From the IMG/VR virus record IMGVR_UViG_3300047548_000676, positions 1 through 43,630 of that record: a stretch of DNA of 43,630 nt; one strand, 5' to 3'. Shown here piece by piece: positions 31,739 to 38,947 of this stretch. The stretch is from a virus. Numbering within the stretch: position 1 is the first letter of the stretch; every line of letters starts with the position of its first letter. The position numbers and the translations under genes were made by a program. The notes under the pieces are model-generated. The model saw only the letters and a program-made list of their open reading frames with translations, did not search any database and was not told where the DNA came from.

Positions 31739-32186
31739 CCGACTCTTTGAGCGCCTGGCGGCGACCTACGGGGCAGCGTGGACGCGCCAGTGGGCCGATG
31801 TGCCGATCAACGACGTGAAAAGCGCATGGGCGCATGAGCTGGCTGGGTTTACAGGCCGACTTGAGGCCATTGCCTGGGCCTTGGAAAACCTGCCCGAGAA
31901 ATGCCCCAACGTCATCGAGTTCAAGAACCACTGCCGCCGCGCTCCCATGCCGGAAGCGCCAAAGCTGCCAGAGCCCAAGGCAGACCCAGAGCGCGTCAAG
32001 GCCGAGTTGGCCAAGCTGAAGGTCATGGTCAACAAGCCGCAGCAAAAGTCCACGGTCGATCACAAGGCATGGGCCAAAGCCATCCTGGACCGCAAGGATG
32101 CCGGTGCACGAATCAACCCGACCACGCTGCGCTTCGCACAAGAAGCACTCCGCAAAAACCGAACTGAACAAGGAGAACCCCAATGA
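31713..32186 (+). CDS. Replication-associated protein (157 aa), possible helicase-loader partner
   Basis: MSLPAKAIDRLFERLAATYG then AWTRQWADVPINDVKSAWAH and AIAWALENLPEKCPNVIEFK, a recurrent phage protein found right after DUF1376 initiators. The middle is Pro/Lys-rich and the C-terminus helical. It overlaps the initiator gene by 26 bp. Position equals that of lambda P, so a helicase-recruiting role is possible but not shown by motif. Confidence 0.72.
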   Translation: MSLPAKAIDRLFERLAATYGAAWTRQWADVPINDVKSAWAHELAGFTGRLEAIAWALENLPEKCPNVIEFKNHCRRAPMPEAPKLPEPKADPERVKAELAKLKVMVNKPQQKSTVDHKAWAKAILDRKDAGARINPTTLRFAQEALRKNRTEQGEPQ

Positions 32187-32509
32187 CAACTGAAGCCATT
32201 GAACGCCGGGACGCCGGCCAAGCCCGTGCGCTGGCAAGAGCCGGGGGCAGATGGGTCGAAAAGGCACTCGACCACCTGCGCCAGTTTCTGTGCGACCGCA
32301 TGGACGACGGCTGCGAGCTGTTCACCTTTGAGCAGTTCCGCATCTACGCCGAGCAGGCCGGGCTGGAAGAACCGGCCAGCATCAACGCCTGGGGCGCCCT
32401 CACCAAGTCCGCCCAAGCTGCCGGCTTGTGCACGGCCACCGACACCTTCATCCGAGCAGGCCGACCCGAGTCGCACGCTCGCATGATCCGCGTGTGGAGG
32501 GTGGCATGA
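32183..32509 (+). CDS. Hypothetical early protein (108 aa)
   Basis: MTTEAIERRDAGQARALARA ... WVEKALDHLRQFLCDRMDDG ... ends SHARMIRVWRVA. Winged-helix-like layout in the middle (FEQFRIYAEQAGLEEPASIN). Start overlaps the previous stop by 4 bp. Its last 24 codons are duplicated at the 3' end of the chimeric gene 33175-33372. Confidence 0.75.
   Translation: MTTEAIERRDAGQARALARAGGRWVEKALDHLRQFLCDRMDDGCELFTFEQFRIYAEQAGLEEPASINAWGALTKSAQAAGLCTATDTFIRAGRPESHARMIRVWRVA
32437..32509 (+). repeat. Direct repeat, copy 1 of 2 (about 73 bp)
   Basis: From gccaccgacaccttcatccg through ggagggtggcatga; the partner copy is at 33298-33372. The copies differ at about ten mostly synonymous positions. Both encode TDTFIRA-RPESHARMIRVW and both end in an ATGA junction to the next gene. 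Product of a segmental duplication. Confidence 0.85.
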
Positions 32510-32757
32510 GCAATATCAACACAGGCGGGCCAGCTTTTCCCGTAGCAGACCCTTTCGCGGTCAAGTGCCCACCAACAGACGCAGAGGCGCTTCGTTTGCA
32601 GCAAGGCATGACCCTGCGCGACTACTTTGCGGCCAAGGCGATGCAGGCATACATCACAGCTTGGTCAATCAACAGACAGCATCCGTCACTTGATGAAGAG
32701 ACAGCGAGAGCTGCATACATGGCTGCCGACGCCATGCTGGAAATGAGGGACGCATGA
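32506..32757 (+). CDS. Hypothetical early protein (83 aa)
   Basis: MSNINTGGPAFPVADPFAVK ... GMTLRDYFAAKAMQAYITAW ... AAYMAADAMLEMRDA. The GGPAFP ... GMTLRDYFAAKAMQ pattern is a common small phage protein of unknown role. Coupled by ATGA on both sides. Confidence 0.78.
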   Translation: MSNINTGGPAFPVADPFAVKCPPTDAEALRLQQGMTLRDYFAAKAMQAYITAWSINRQHPSLDEETARAAYMAADAMLEMRDA

Positions 32758-32876
32758 AGTTCATCACCAACACCCTGGCCTTTGTTGCCGCGACGTGCGC
32801 GATCCTGATGGTCATGGGATTCGTGGCCAAGGTGTACTGGTTCTTCTTCATGCTGGGATGGGGGGTGCTGTCATGA
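32754..32876 (+). CDS. Small membrane protein, paralogue 1 (40 aa)
   Basis: MKFITNTLAFVAATCAILMV continuing with MGFVAKVYWFFFMLGWGVLS; nearly all hydrophobic, one or two membrane helices. ATGA overlaps on both sides. It is a paralogue of the gene at 33369 (shared FxAxTCAILxVxGxxAKxYW). Confidence 0.72.
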   Translation: MKFITNTLAFVAATCAILMVMGFVAKVYWFFFMLGWGVLS

Positions 32877-33178
32877 GCCTAGCTGAAGCCATGTACCCCA
32901 ACTGCGGCCCTGACTGCACTGCGTGCGGCATGTTGTGCAAGCGTGCTGACTTTATCGACAGCACTTACGCAAGCAAGCTGGCTTTCATGATGGAGTGCCT
33001 GATCGTGGACTACCACGGCAACTGGCGGGCTGCGTGCGATCTGCTCGACGAATACAAGCGCGAGTGGGAAAAGATCAATCCGTCGCCGCCGACGTTCATG
33101 GGCGAGCCGATGCCCGCCGAGCGCCGCGAACGGCTGAAGGACATGATCGAAGGCCGCAAGGCCAGGAGCGCATCCTGA
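32873..33178 (+). CDS. Cys-containing early protein (101 aa)
   Basis: MSLAEAMYPNCGPDCTACGM has four Cys in CGPDCTACGMLC spacing, possibly a small metal-binding site. Then helices (KLAFMMECLIVDYHGNWRAA) and a basic C-terminus (ERRERLKDMIEGRKARSAS). Start overlaps the small membrane gene. No family recognised. Confidence 0.72.
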   Translation: MSLAEAMYPNCGPDCTACGMLCKRADFIDSTYASKLAFMMECLIVDYHGNWRAACDLLDEYKREWEKINPSPPTFMGEPMPAERRERLKDMIEGRKARSAS

Positions 33179-33372
33179 CGCCGCAACAGCGCCACATGGG
33201 CCGCGTGGCGGCCCTTGGCTGCATCGTCTGTCGCAAGCTGGGCCTGGGCGCAACAGCCGCCGAGGTGCACCACCTGCGAGGCAACGGCTGGGGCCGGGCC
33301 ACCGACACCTTCATCCGTGCCAACCGGCCCGAGTCGCACGCCCGAATGATTCGCGTCTGGAGGGTGGCATGA
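33175..33372 (+). pseudogene. Chimeric HNH/Ref-like gene remnant fused to duplicated tail of the 108-aa gene
   Basis: Residues ~8-45 (HMGRVAALGCIVCRKLGLGA ... EVHHLRGNGWGRA) match the start of phage HNH/Ref-type proteins: MxRVAALGCxVC plus the conserved HH. The remaining HNH half is missing and is replaced by the 3' end of the 108-aa gene (33298-33372). The start is unclear: CTG at 33175 overlaps the previous stop exactly where an ATG would be, with AGGAG 7 bp before it; ATG 33196 is the first ATG. Probably non-functional. Confidence 0.7.
33298..33372 (+). repeat. Direct repeat, copy 2 of 2
   Basis: Second copy of the ~73-bp repeat described at 32437-32509. It forms the 3' end of the chimeric gene and is again followed by a small membrane protein gene, so the duplicated segment once extended further. 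Confidence 0.85.
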
Positions 33373-33506
33373 AGGCACTGACCACCGCGCTGCTGTTCGC
33401 AGCCACCACCTGCGCGATCCTGGTCGTGTTCGGCGTCATCGCCAAGTTTTACTGGACCGTGTTCATGTTTGGCTGGGGGTTGATTTGACATGGCTGAACT
33501 TGTAAC
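33369..33506 (+). CDS. Small membrane protein, paralogue 2 (45 aa)
   Basis: MKALTTALLFAATTCAILVV continuing with FGVIAKFYWTVFMFGWGFDL; paralogue of 32754-32876. It overlaps the chimeric gene by ATGA and runs 17 bp into the HNH-AP2 gene, consistent with the latter being inserted close to its original 3' end. Confidence 0.68.
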
Positions 33507-33981
33507 TCACCAGATGGCAGCACAGATGCTGCGCTACGACAGCAAAACTGGCTTGCTGTATTGGCTACAACGGCCATGCCACAACGTCTTTGCCGAAGAC
33601 ATTGCTGGAACCAAGACATCTAAAGGCTATATCCAGATTCAGCTGAACAAGCGGCTTTACAAAGCACATCGCATTGCTTGGCTTCTTCATTTTGGATCGT
33701 GGCCTAAAGGCGTGGTTGACCACATCAACGGGGAAAAAACCGACAACAGAATTGAGAATCTGCGCGATGTTTCAATCGCCGTCAACAGTCAGAACCAGCG
33801 CAGGCCCATGAGCACAAACAAATCGGGCTATCTGGGAGTTTCACCATTTAAAGGTCAGTGGTCCGCAGAAATTCTTGTTTCAGGCCGCAAGAAACACATT
33901 GGTTTGTTTGAAACGCCCGACGCTGCACACCGCGCCTACATCGAAGAAAAAAGAAAGTCTCATCATGGATGCACCTTGTGA
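33490..33981 (+). CDS. HNH homing endonuclease with AP2-type DNA-binding domain (163 aa)
   Basis: Residues ~50-100: YKAHRIAWLLHFGSWPKGVV then DHINGEKTDNRIENLRDVS, the HNH core (H, N-x-H-type DHINGxKxDNRIENLR). Residues ~105-150: NKSGYLGVSPFKGQWSAEIL, an AP2/ERF-like binding domain. The gene is less GC-rich than its neighbours, suggesting transfer. It interrupts the string of small ATGA-linked early genes. Confidence 0.9.
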   Translation: MAELVTHQMAAQMLRYDSKTGLLYWLQRPCHNVFAEDIAGTKTSKGYIQIQLNKRLYKAHRIAWLLHFGSWPKGVVDHINGEKTDNRIENLRDVSIAVNSQNQRRPMSTNKSGYLGVSPFKGQWSAEILVSGRKKHIGLFETPDAAHRAYIEEKRKSHHGCTL

Positions 33982-34193
33982 ATTGTCCAGCCTGCCTGAA
34001 ACACGAACAGAATCCACTCAGCGGGCACTACCGAATGCAGTGCCTCGCGTGCTGCACGCGCCTGGTGCTGTCGGCCTACCCCGACAAGCGCCAAGCATCG
34101 GCCATGCTGGCGGCCATCGAGCGCTTCAAAAATGCTCCTGGCCGGGAGCAAGTGTTGGCGTCCGTCGCCCAGATCCTTGGGAAACGCCCCTGA
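33969..34193 (+). CDS. Small zinc-ribbon-like protein (74 aa)
   Basis: CPAC ... CLACC spacing (VNCPACLKHEQNPLSGHYRM then QCLACCTRLVLSAYPDKRQA) suggests a metal-binding knuckle, followed by a helical C-terminus. The start is ATG 33969 inside the HNH 3' end, or GTG 33981, which may be the original start before insertion of the HNH gene. After its stop a 16-codon frame begins at CTG 34190 and ends at the next ATGA; too short to call. Confidence 0.66.
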   Translation: MHLVNCPACLKHEQNPLSGHYRMQCLACCTRLVLSAYPDKRQASAMLAAIERFKNAPGREQVLASVAQILGKRP

Positions 34194-34236
34194 GCTACCA
34201 CGAGGTGGCCTTTGCCGTCAGGGAAGGGCTTCTGCC

Positions 34237-34485
34237 ATGAACCAGACCCGCATTGGCTCCCTGATCGAAGCCTGCATCAACGTGCTGATCGGCTACGTCA
34301 TCAACTTCTGCGCCAATCTGCTGATCCTTCCCCTGATCGGGTTCCACATCACCGTCGCGCAAAACCTGTTCATCGGGTTGCTCTACACGGTGATCTCGGT
34401 GGCGCGAAGCTATGCCGTCAGGCGCTGGTTCAACGCCAGGCTTCACCGGGCGGCTCAGGCCATCGCAGCAAAGGTGGCGGCATGA
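34237..34485 (+). CDS. DUF7220-like membrane protein (82 aa)
   Basis: MNQTRIGSLIEACINVLIGY then INFCANLLILPLIGFHITVA ... TVISVARSYAVRRWFNARLH. Two membrane helices with a basic cytoplasmic end; this pattern recurs in phages as DUF7220. The function is unknown, and it is not adjacent to lysis genes, so holin activity is unlikely. ATGA overlaps with ninB. Confidence 0.82.
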   Translation: MNQTRIGSLIEACINVLIGYVINFCANLLILPLIGFHITVAQNLFIGLLYTVISVARSYAVRRWFNARLHRAAQAIAAKVAA

Positions 34486-34898
34486 GCGAGCGCCGCATCT
34501 TCATCTTGGCGCACCAACAAGCCCGCAACAACGCCATCGAGGCGATACGCACGGCCCCGGATGGCTACACGGTGACGATCCGCGATGCCAACCGGTCGCT
34601 CGACCAAAACGCGGCCATGTGGCCGATTTTGGACGCCTTCAGCAAGCAGCTGCAGTGGCCGGTCAACGGCCAGATGGTGCACATGACGCCGGACGAATGG
34701 AAAGATGTCATGACTGCGGCCTTTCAGCGCGAGACCGCCCGCCTGGCCATGGGCCTGGATGGCGGAGTCGTGATGCTTGGCCAGCGCACCAGCAAGTTTG
34801 GGAAGCGCAAGTTCAGCGAGTTCCTGGAGTTCCTTCACGCAGTGGCCGCGCAACGGGGTGTGGTCGTTTACCCGGAGCCGAGCCGTGCAGTCCAGTAA
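34482..34898 (+). CDS. ninB: NinB-like recombination protein
   Basis: 138 aa. IFILAHQQARNNAIEAIRTA ... NRSLDQNAAMWPILDAFSKQ ... HMTPDEWKDVMTAAFQRETA, the standard NinB (lambda Orf family) pattern, a single-strand DNA-binding mediator of recombination. It is coupled to the DUF7220 gene and overlaps ninG by 14 bp, as in lambdoid nin regions. Confidence 0.9.
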   Translation: MSERRIFILAHQQARNNAIEAIRTAPDGYTVTIRDANRSLDQNAAMWPILDAFSKQLQWPVNGQMVHMTPDEWKDVMTAAFQRETARLAMGLDGGVVMLGQRTSKFGKRKFSEFLEFLHAVAAQRGVVVYPEPSRAVQ

Positions 34899-35478
34899 CA
34901 CCCAGCCCAAGGTCGCCAAGTGCAAAGCCTGCGGCGACGAATACCTGCGCCTTCGCCCGCTGCAGAAGGTGTGCAGCCCGGCCTGCGCCATGAAGCACGC
35001 CCGCGAACGGGTGCAGAAGAAGGCCGAGCGCCAGGCCGCCGCCGAGCGCAAGGCCACCAAGGCACAGCTGGACGCGATGCGGACCAAGCCCCAGCTGACC
35101 AAGCTGGCGCAGGCCGCCTTCAACGCATTCATCCGGGCCAGGGACGCGGGCAAACCCTGCATTTCCTGCGGCACCCTGCTGCCACGCGAGCTGGTTGGCG
35201 GCGCTTTCGACTGCGGCCATTACCGCAGCGTCGGCAGCGCCCCGCACATGCGATTTGTGGAGGACAACGCCCACGGCCAGTGCAAGCACTGCAACCGGCA
35301 CCTGGCAGGTAACCATGTGGAGTACCGCAAGGGGCTGGTGGCCCGGATCGGCCAGCACGCCGTGGACCTGCTCGAGGCCGACCAGACGCTGCGCAAGTAC
35401 ACCAAGGAGGGGCTGCAGGAAATTGCCCGCCACTACCGGGCCGAAGCCCGCCGCATTTCCCGCCTGTCGCATTTGTGA
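34885..35478 (+). CDS. ninG: NinG-like (Rap) recombination protein
   Basis: 197 aa from GTG 34885, inside the ninB 3' end; the longer upstream frame is only antisense-like overlap with ninB. Two zinc-finger-like parts: CKACGDEYLRLRPLQKVCSP and CISCGTLLPRELVGGAFDCG, followed by CKHCNRHLAGNHVEYRKGLV with the conserved HLxGN. NinG/Rap is a structure-specific recombination endonuclease. Length is normal. Confidence 0.92.
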   Translation: MQSSNTQPKVAKCKACGDEYLRLRPLQKVCSPACAMKHARERVQKKAERQAAAERKATKAQLDAMRTKPQLTKLAQAAFNAFIRARDAGKPCISCGTLLPRELVGGAFDCGHYRSVGSAPHMRFVEDNAHGQCKHCNRHLAGNHVEYRKGLVARIGQHAVDLLEADQTLRKYTKEGLQEIARHYRAEARRISRLSHL

Positions 35479-35497
35479 CAAACGGCTCCCTGCCGAG

Positions 35498-35527
35498 TTG
35501 CATAGTTACCCGGCGGGTATGTATAAT
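35498..35527 (+). promoter_or_regulatory. Promoter of the recombination operon with repressor-type dyad (site 5)
   Basis: TTGCAT (35498-35503), 18 bp, TATAAT (35522-35527, perfect -10). The dyad AGTTACC-CGGCG-GGTATGT (35504-35522) lies between them. It precedes the 62-aa gene and the ERF-YqaJ-SSB run. Confidence 0.72.
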
Positions 35528-35595
35528 GGCTACGTGCAATGGGCGTGGCTTGGGGGCGTCGGCTACCCGGCCCGGAGCATCAACAGGAGAAACCG

Positions 35596-35784
35596 ATGAA
35601 CGAAGTAATCAAACAACTGAAGGCCGAGCGCATGGCCTTGATGCACTTCATGGACGCTTACGAATCCGCAACAACTGAAAACGGTCGGTGCGCGGCTCTG
35701 ATCGGGATCAGTGGCTGCATGGACAACATTGCCGAGCTTCGCGCTGCGTTTGTGAACGCGGTCGATGCCAAAGCAAATGGATGA
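35596..35784 (+). CDS. Small early protein (62 aa)
   Basis: The ATG at 35596 follows CAACAGGAGAAACCG. MNEVIKQLKAERMALMHFMD ... CMDNIAELRAAFVNAVDAKA; a short helical protein. First gene after the site 5 promoter. No family recognised. Confidence 0.7.
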   Translation: MNEVIKQLKAERMALMHFMDAYESATTENGRCAALIGISGCMDNIAELRAAFVNAVDAKANG

Positions 35785-35845
35785 CGACAACGACGGTGGC
35801 CTGCGCTGGTATGCGGAGGTCGGTCAATTTCAACAGGAGAAGCAA

Positions 35846-36418
35846 ATGCAAAAGATCGCAGCAGCACTGGTCAAGGCACAGCGGGAGTTTGGCCCGGCCC
35901 TCAAGACCAGCAACAACCCCCACTTTCGCAGCAAATACGCCGACCTTTCGGCCTGCGTGGAGGCTGTCATTGACGGGCTGAACAACAACGGCATCGCTTT
36001 GTTGCAGCCGACCCACCAGTGTGATTCTGGCGTCATGGTCGAAACGCTGTTTGTCCACGAATCTGGCGAAACCCTAAGCGCAGGAAAATTGCACGTTCCG
36101 GCCAGCAAGCAAGACGCCCAAGGCTACGGCTCCGCGCTGACATATGCCCGCCGCTACAGCTTGATGGCCGCTTGCGGCATTGCTCCCGAGGACGATGACG
36201 GCAACGCTGCCAGCCGCCGCCAGCCGCCACAGCAGGCGCAAGCGCAAGACGCAACACCCGAAGAATTGACCGCTGCCCGCGATGCGGCCATGCAGGGCAC
36301 GGACGCCCTCAAAGCCTTTTGGGAAAAGCAAACGCCCGACATCCGCAAGCGCCTTGCACAGCACATGCCTGGCCTCAAGCAAGCCGCCGCCACGGCCAGC
36401 AAAGGGGCGCAACAATGA
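35846..36418 (+). CDS. erf: ERF-family single-strand annealing protein
   Basis: 190 aa. The start at 35846 follows CAACAGGAGAAGCAA; the longer frame to 35765 overlaps the previous gene. MQKIAAALVKAQREFGPALK ... NNPHFRSKYADLSACVEAVI ... GYGSALTYARRYSLMAACGI is the ERF signature, including the YGSALTYARRY motif. ERF anneals homologous single strands in phage recombination. Stop overlaps the exonuclease start (ATGA). Confidence 0.93.
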   Translation: MQKIAAALVKAQREFGPALKTSNNPHFRSKYADLSACVEAVIDGLNNNGIALLQPTHQCDSGVMVETLFVHESGETLSAGKLHVPASKQDAQGYGSALTYARRYSLMAACGIAPEDDDGNAASRRQPPQQAQAQDATPEELTAARDAAMQGTDALKAFWEKQTPDIRKRLAQHMPGLKQAAATASKGAQQ

Positions 36419-37035
36419 TCGTCCAAGGTTCCCCCGAATGGTTCGCCCAGCGCTTGGGCAAGGTCACTGCAAGCCGTGTGGCCGATGTGATCGCCAAAAC
36501 CAAAACCGGCTACAGCACAAGCCGCGAAAATTACTTGGTCGAGCTGGCGCTGGAGCGAATCACCGGACAGCAGGCTGAATCGTTCACCAATGACGCGATG
36601 AAGTGGGGCACGGAAACCGAGCCGCTGGCCCGCGCAGCTTACGAGGCCAAAACCGGAGAGCTGGTCGAGGAAGTCGGGATGATTGCCCACCCAACCATTG
36701 AAATGGCCGGGGCATCGCCCGACGGCCTGGTCAGCTTGGACGGCTTGCTGGAAATCAAATGCCCCAACAGCGCCACGCACATCAAGACTCTGCGCAGCCA
36801 AAAGCCGGACGGCAAGTACATCACTCAAATGGCCTGGCAGATGGCCTGCACTGACCGGGCCTGGTGCGATTTCGTCAGCTTTGACCCGCGCATGCCCACC
36901 GGCCTGCAACTGTTTGTCACCCGCATCGAGCGCGACGACAAGCTGATCCAAACACTCGAAACCGAGGTGATCGTCTTTTTGACCGAGGTCGATGCCATGG
37001 TCGAGGAATTGAAAGCCATGCAACTGGCCGCCTGA
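36415..37035 (+). CDS. YqaJ/lambda-exonuclease-type recombinase nuclease
   Basis: 206 aa. MIVQGSPEWFAQRLGKVTAS is the characteristic start; catalytic acidic/lysine motif in GASPDGLVSLDGLLEIKCPN (Asp, then Glu-x-Lys). It resects double-strand ends for ERF. ATGA coupling with erf shows a two-component recombination unit. Confidence 0.93.
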   Translation: MIVQGSPEWFAQRLGKVTASRVADVIAKTKTGYSTSRENYLVELALERITGQQAESFTNDAMKWGTETEPLARAAYEAKTGELVEEVGMIAHPTIEMAGASPDGLVSLDGLLEIKCPNSATHIKTLRSQKPDGKYITQMAWQMACTDRAWCDFVSFDPRMPTGLQLFVTRIERDDKLIQTLETEVIVFLTEVDAMVEELKAMQLAA

Positions 37036-37052
37036 TTTTTGAAAGCAGCACC

Positions 37053-37541
37053 ATGCAAGACCAAGCAACACCCCGACCGCCGTTCAAAGTCTCCGGCGCC
37101 GCCACGATCAAGCACCTGAACGTCCGCAAGGAAGGCCCCGAGGACGACAAGATCATCGCCGTGGACATCAAGCTGGAAATCAAGCAGGTGGACCGCCGCT
37201 TGTGCGCCTACTTTGATGACGCGCTGGAGGCTTTCCTGTGGCGCGGCGACACGGACGCCCTGATCGCCCGCAACCTGTACCTGCAGCCGGTCGCGTTTTC
37301 AAACCTCATCACGGGCGCGACCTTCAACATCGAAAGCCAGACGTTTGTCGGCTGTGAGGTGAAGAAGTTTGCGATGGAACCCCGCGACGGTGGCGTGATG
37401 ACCCTCACCTGCGCCGTTTCTGTGTACCCCTTGGCATCGGAGGTGTCCGGCCTTGCCAAGCTGGTGCAGGACGACGCCCATGTGTCCATCGAAGGACCGC
37501 CCGATCTTTTCGCAGACCAACCCGCCAGCAGCAAGGAGTAA
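37053..37541 (+). CDS. Recombination-associated hypothetical protein (162 aa)
   Basis: [20 protein letters not shown] ... [20 protein letters not shown] ... [20 protein letters not shown]; mixed alpha/beta, acidic C-terminus ([12 protein letters not shown]). It sits between the exonuclease and ssb, so a role in recombination or replication is likely, but there is no named domain that I can confirm. Confidence 0.78.
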   Translation: MQDQATPRPPFKVSGAATIKHLNVRKEGPEDDKIIAVDIKLEIKQVDRRLCAYFDDALEAFLWRGDTDALIARNLYLQPVAFSNLITGATFNIESQTFVGCEVKKFAMEPRDGGVMTLTCAVSVYPLASEVSGLAKLVQDDAHVSIEGPPDLFADQPASSKE

Positions 37542-37546
37542 ACAGC

Positions 37547-37996
37547 ATGGCATCCGTCAACAAAGTCATCATCGTCGGCAACCTCGGTGCCGATCCAGAA
37601 GTGCGCTACATGCCCAGCGGCGATGCCGTCACCAGCATCCGCGTGGCCACCACCGACCGCTACAAGGACAAGCAAACCGGCGAGGTCAAAGAGGCTACCG
37701 AATGGCACTCCATCAGCTTCTTCGGGAAGCTGGCCGAGATCGCCAGCCAGTACCTGAAGAAGGGCAGCCAGGTCTACGTCGAGGGCAAGCTGCAGACGCG
37801 CAAGTACACGGACCGCGAAGGTGTCGAGAAGTACGCCACCAGCATCCGCGCCGACTCCATGCAGATGCTTGGCAGCCGTCAGCAGGCCGAAGGCGGCGAG
37901 CGCCGCGCACCGGCAGCACAGGGCCAGCAACGGGCTACAGCGCCCGCGCAGGCACCGTCGGGCTTTGACGACATGGACGACGACATTCCCTTCTGA
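37547..37996 (+). CDS. ssb: Single-stranded DNA-binding protein
   Basis: 149 aa. OB-fold (residues ~1-110): [20 protein letters not shown] ... [20 protein letters not shown] ... [16 protein letters not shown]. Gln/Ala/Pro-rich linker, then the acidic tip DDMDDDIPF that recruits partners. It completes the ERF-nuclease-SSB set. An AAACAGC-type spacer, 5 bp, separates it from the preceding gene. Confidence 0.97.
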   Translation: MASVNKVIIVGNLGADPEVRYMPSGDAVTSIRVATTDRYKDKQTGEVKEATEWHSISFFGKLAEIASQYLKKGSQVYVEGKLQTRKYTDREGVEKYATSIRADSMQMLGSRQQAEGGERRAPAAQGQQRATAPAQAPSGFDDMDDDIPF

Positions 37997-38004
37997 GCAG
38001 TGCC

Positions 38005-38460
38005 ATGCCCCGCAGTACCAAGCCGCGCAAGAAGTACCGCCCGCGCTACGCCGAGGGCACGCTGCCGATCACGATCCGGCACAGCCGCGCCGCAGACACC
38101 GCCCTGCAGCTGGTCCCGCACTCTGAGCTGGAAAAGCTGCGCGACGGCACTGCCGACGAGGTCACCGTCAACACCCTGGCCTTCCGCCTTGATTGGGGCT
38201 ACGTCATGGCCGGGGAGGTGTTCGACACGCCAGAGGCCCGCACCATCACTGAGCGCGGCCTGGCCGCCATCCGAGCCGTCAAGGAACGTCACGCACGCCT
38301 GGGCAAGTACGGCGCCACCGGCGACGAATTCCACGCAATGGGCGATACCCTGAACGCCACCAACGACATGCAGCTGCAGGCCACCCGACGCGAACAGCGC
38401 GATGCCGTGCACCTGCTGAACCTCATCAACGACCACAAGCAACAGGAATCGAAAGCATGA
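38005..38460 (+). CDS. Hypothetical early protein (151 aa)
   Basis: A basic N-terminus (MPRSTKPRKKYRPRYAEGTL) is followed by helices (VTVNTLAFRLDWGYVMAGEV ... ATRREQRDAVHLLNLINDHK). It recurs in betaproteobacterial phages but has no assigned role known to me. Overlaps the MazG-like gene by ATGA. Confidence 0.75.
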   Translation: MPRSTKPRKKYRPRYAEGTLPITIRHSRAADTALQLVPHSELEKLRDGTADEVTVNTLAFRLDWGYVMAGEVFDTPEARTITERGLAAIRAVKERHARLGKYGATGDEFHAMGDTLNATNDMQLQATRREQRDAVHLLNLINDHKQQESKA

Positions 38461-38873
38461 ACACCCCCGAATTCACCGAACTGGCTCTTTTGATCCAGCA
38501 ATGGGCGCGTGACCGCAAAATCCTTTGGCGCAGCAACCCGAAGGCGCAGGCCATGAAAACGCTGGAGAAATGCGGCGAGCTACTGGAAGCCGCGACAGCC
38601 CTGCATGTGCTGGATAGATATCCGGTGGAAACGATGGAAGACAAGGACTGGATTGTCCAGGCGGACTGGCGCGACAAGTACCGCGATGCCGTGGGCGACG
38701 TGCTGGTCACCATCATCATCGGCTGCGCATTGGCCGATGTGGACCCGCTGGACTGCCTGGCTGCCGCCTACGACGAAATCAAGGACCGCAAGGGCCACAT
38801 GAACGAGGCCGGCATCTTTGTGAAGGATCAGCCGCAGATGCTGGCGTTGCCTCTTGTAGGAGAAGCGAAATGA
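38457..38873 (+). CDS. MazG-like nucleotide pyrophosphohydrolase
   Basis: 138 aa. Helical with the motif pair KTLEKCGELLEAATALHVLD (E-x-x-E) and DKYRDAVGDVLVTIIIGCAL (D-x-x-x-D), typical of all-alpha NTP pyrophosphatases. It would hydrolyse nucleotides or alarmones during infection. One helix pair is longer than in minimal forms. ATGA coupled on both sides. Confidence 0.82.
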   Translation: MNTPEFTELALLIQQWARDRKILWRSNPKAQAMKTLEKCGELLEAATALHVLDRYPVETMEDKDWIVQADWRDKYRDAVGDVLVTIIIGCALADVDPLDCLAAAYDEIKDRKGHMNEAGIFVKDQPQMLALPLVGEAK

Positions 38874-38947
38874 CTGAACAACAACTGGCAGCGATGGAAG
38901 TATTTCAATATTTGTTTGTTGTGTATTTGGTTTGGAGGCTAATGTGA
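38870..38947 (+). CDS. Very small membrane peptide (25 aa)
   Basis: MTEQQLAAMEVFQYLFVVYL, then VWRLM and TGA. A hydrophobic helix of ~15 residues. Start overlaps the MazG-like stop (ATGA); its end covers the ribosome site GGAGG and start (GTG 38944) of the next gene. May act mainly as a leader coupling translation. Confidence 0.5.
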   Translation: MTEQQLAAMEVFQYLFVVYLVWRLM

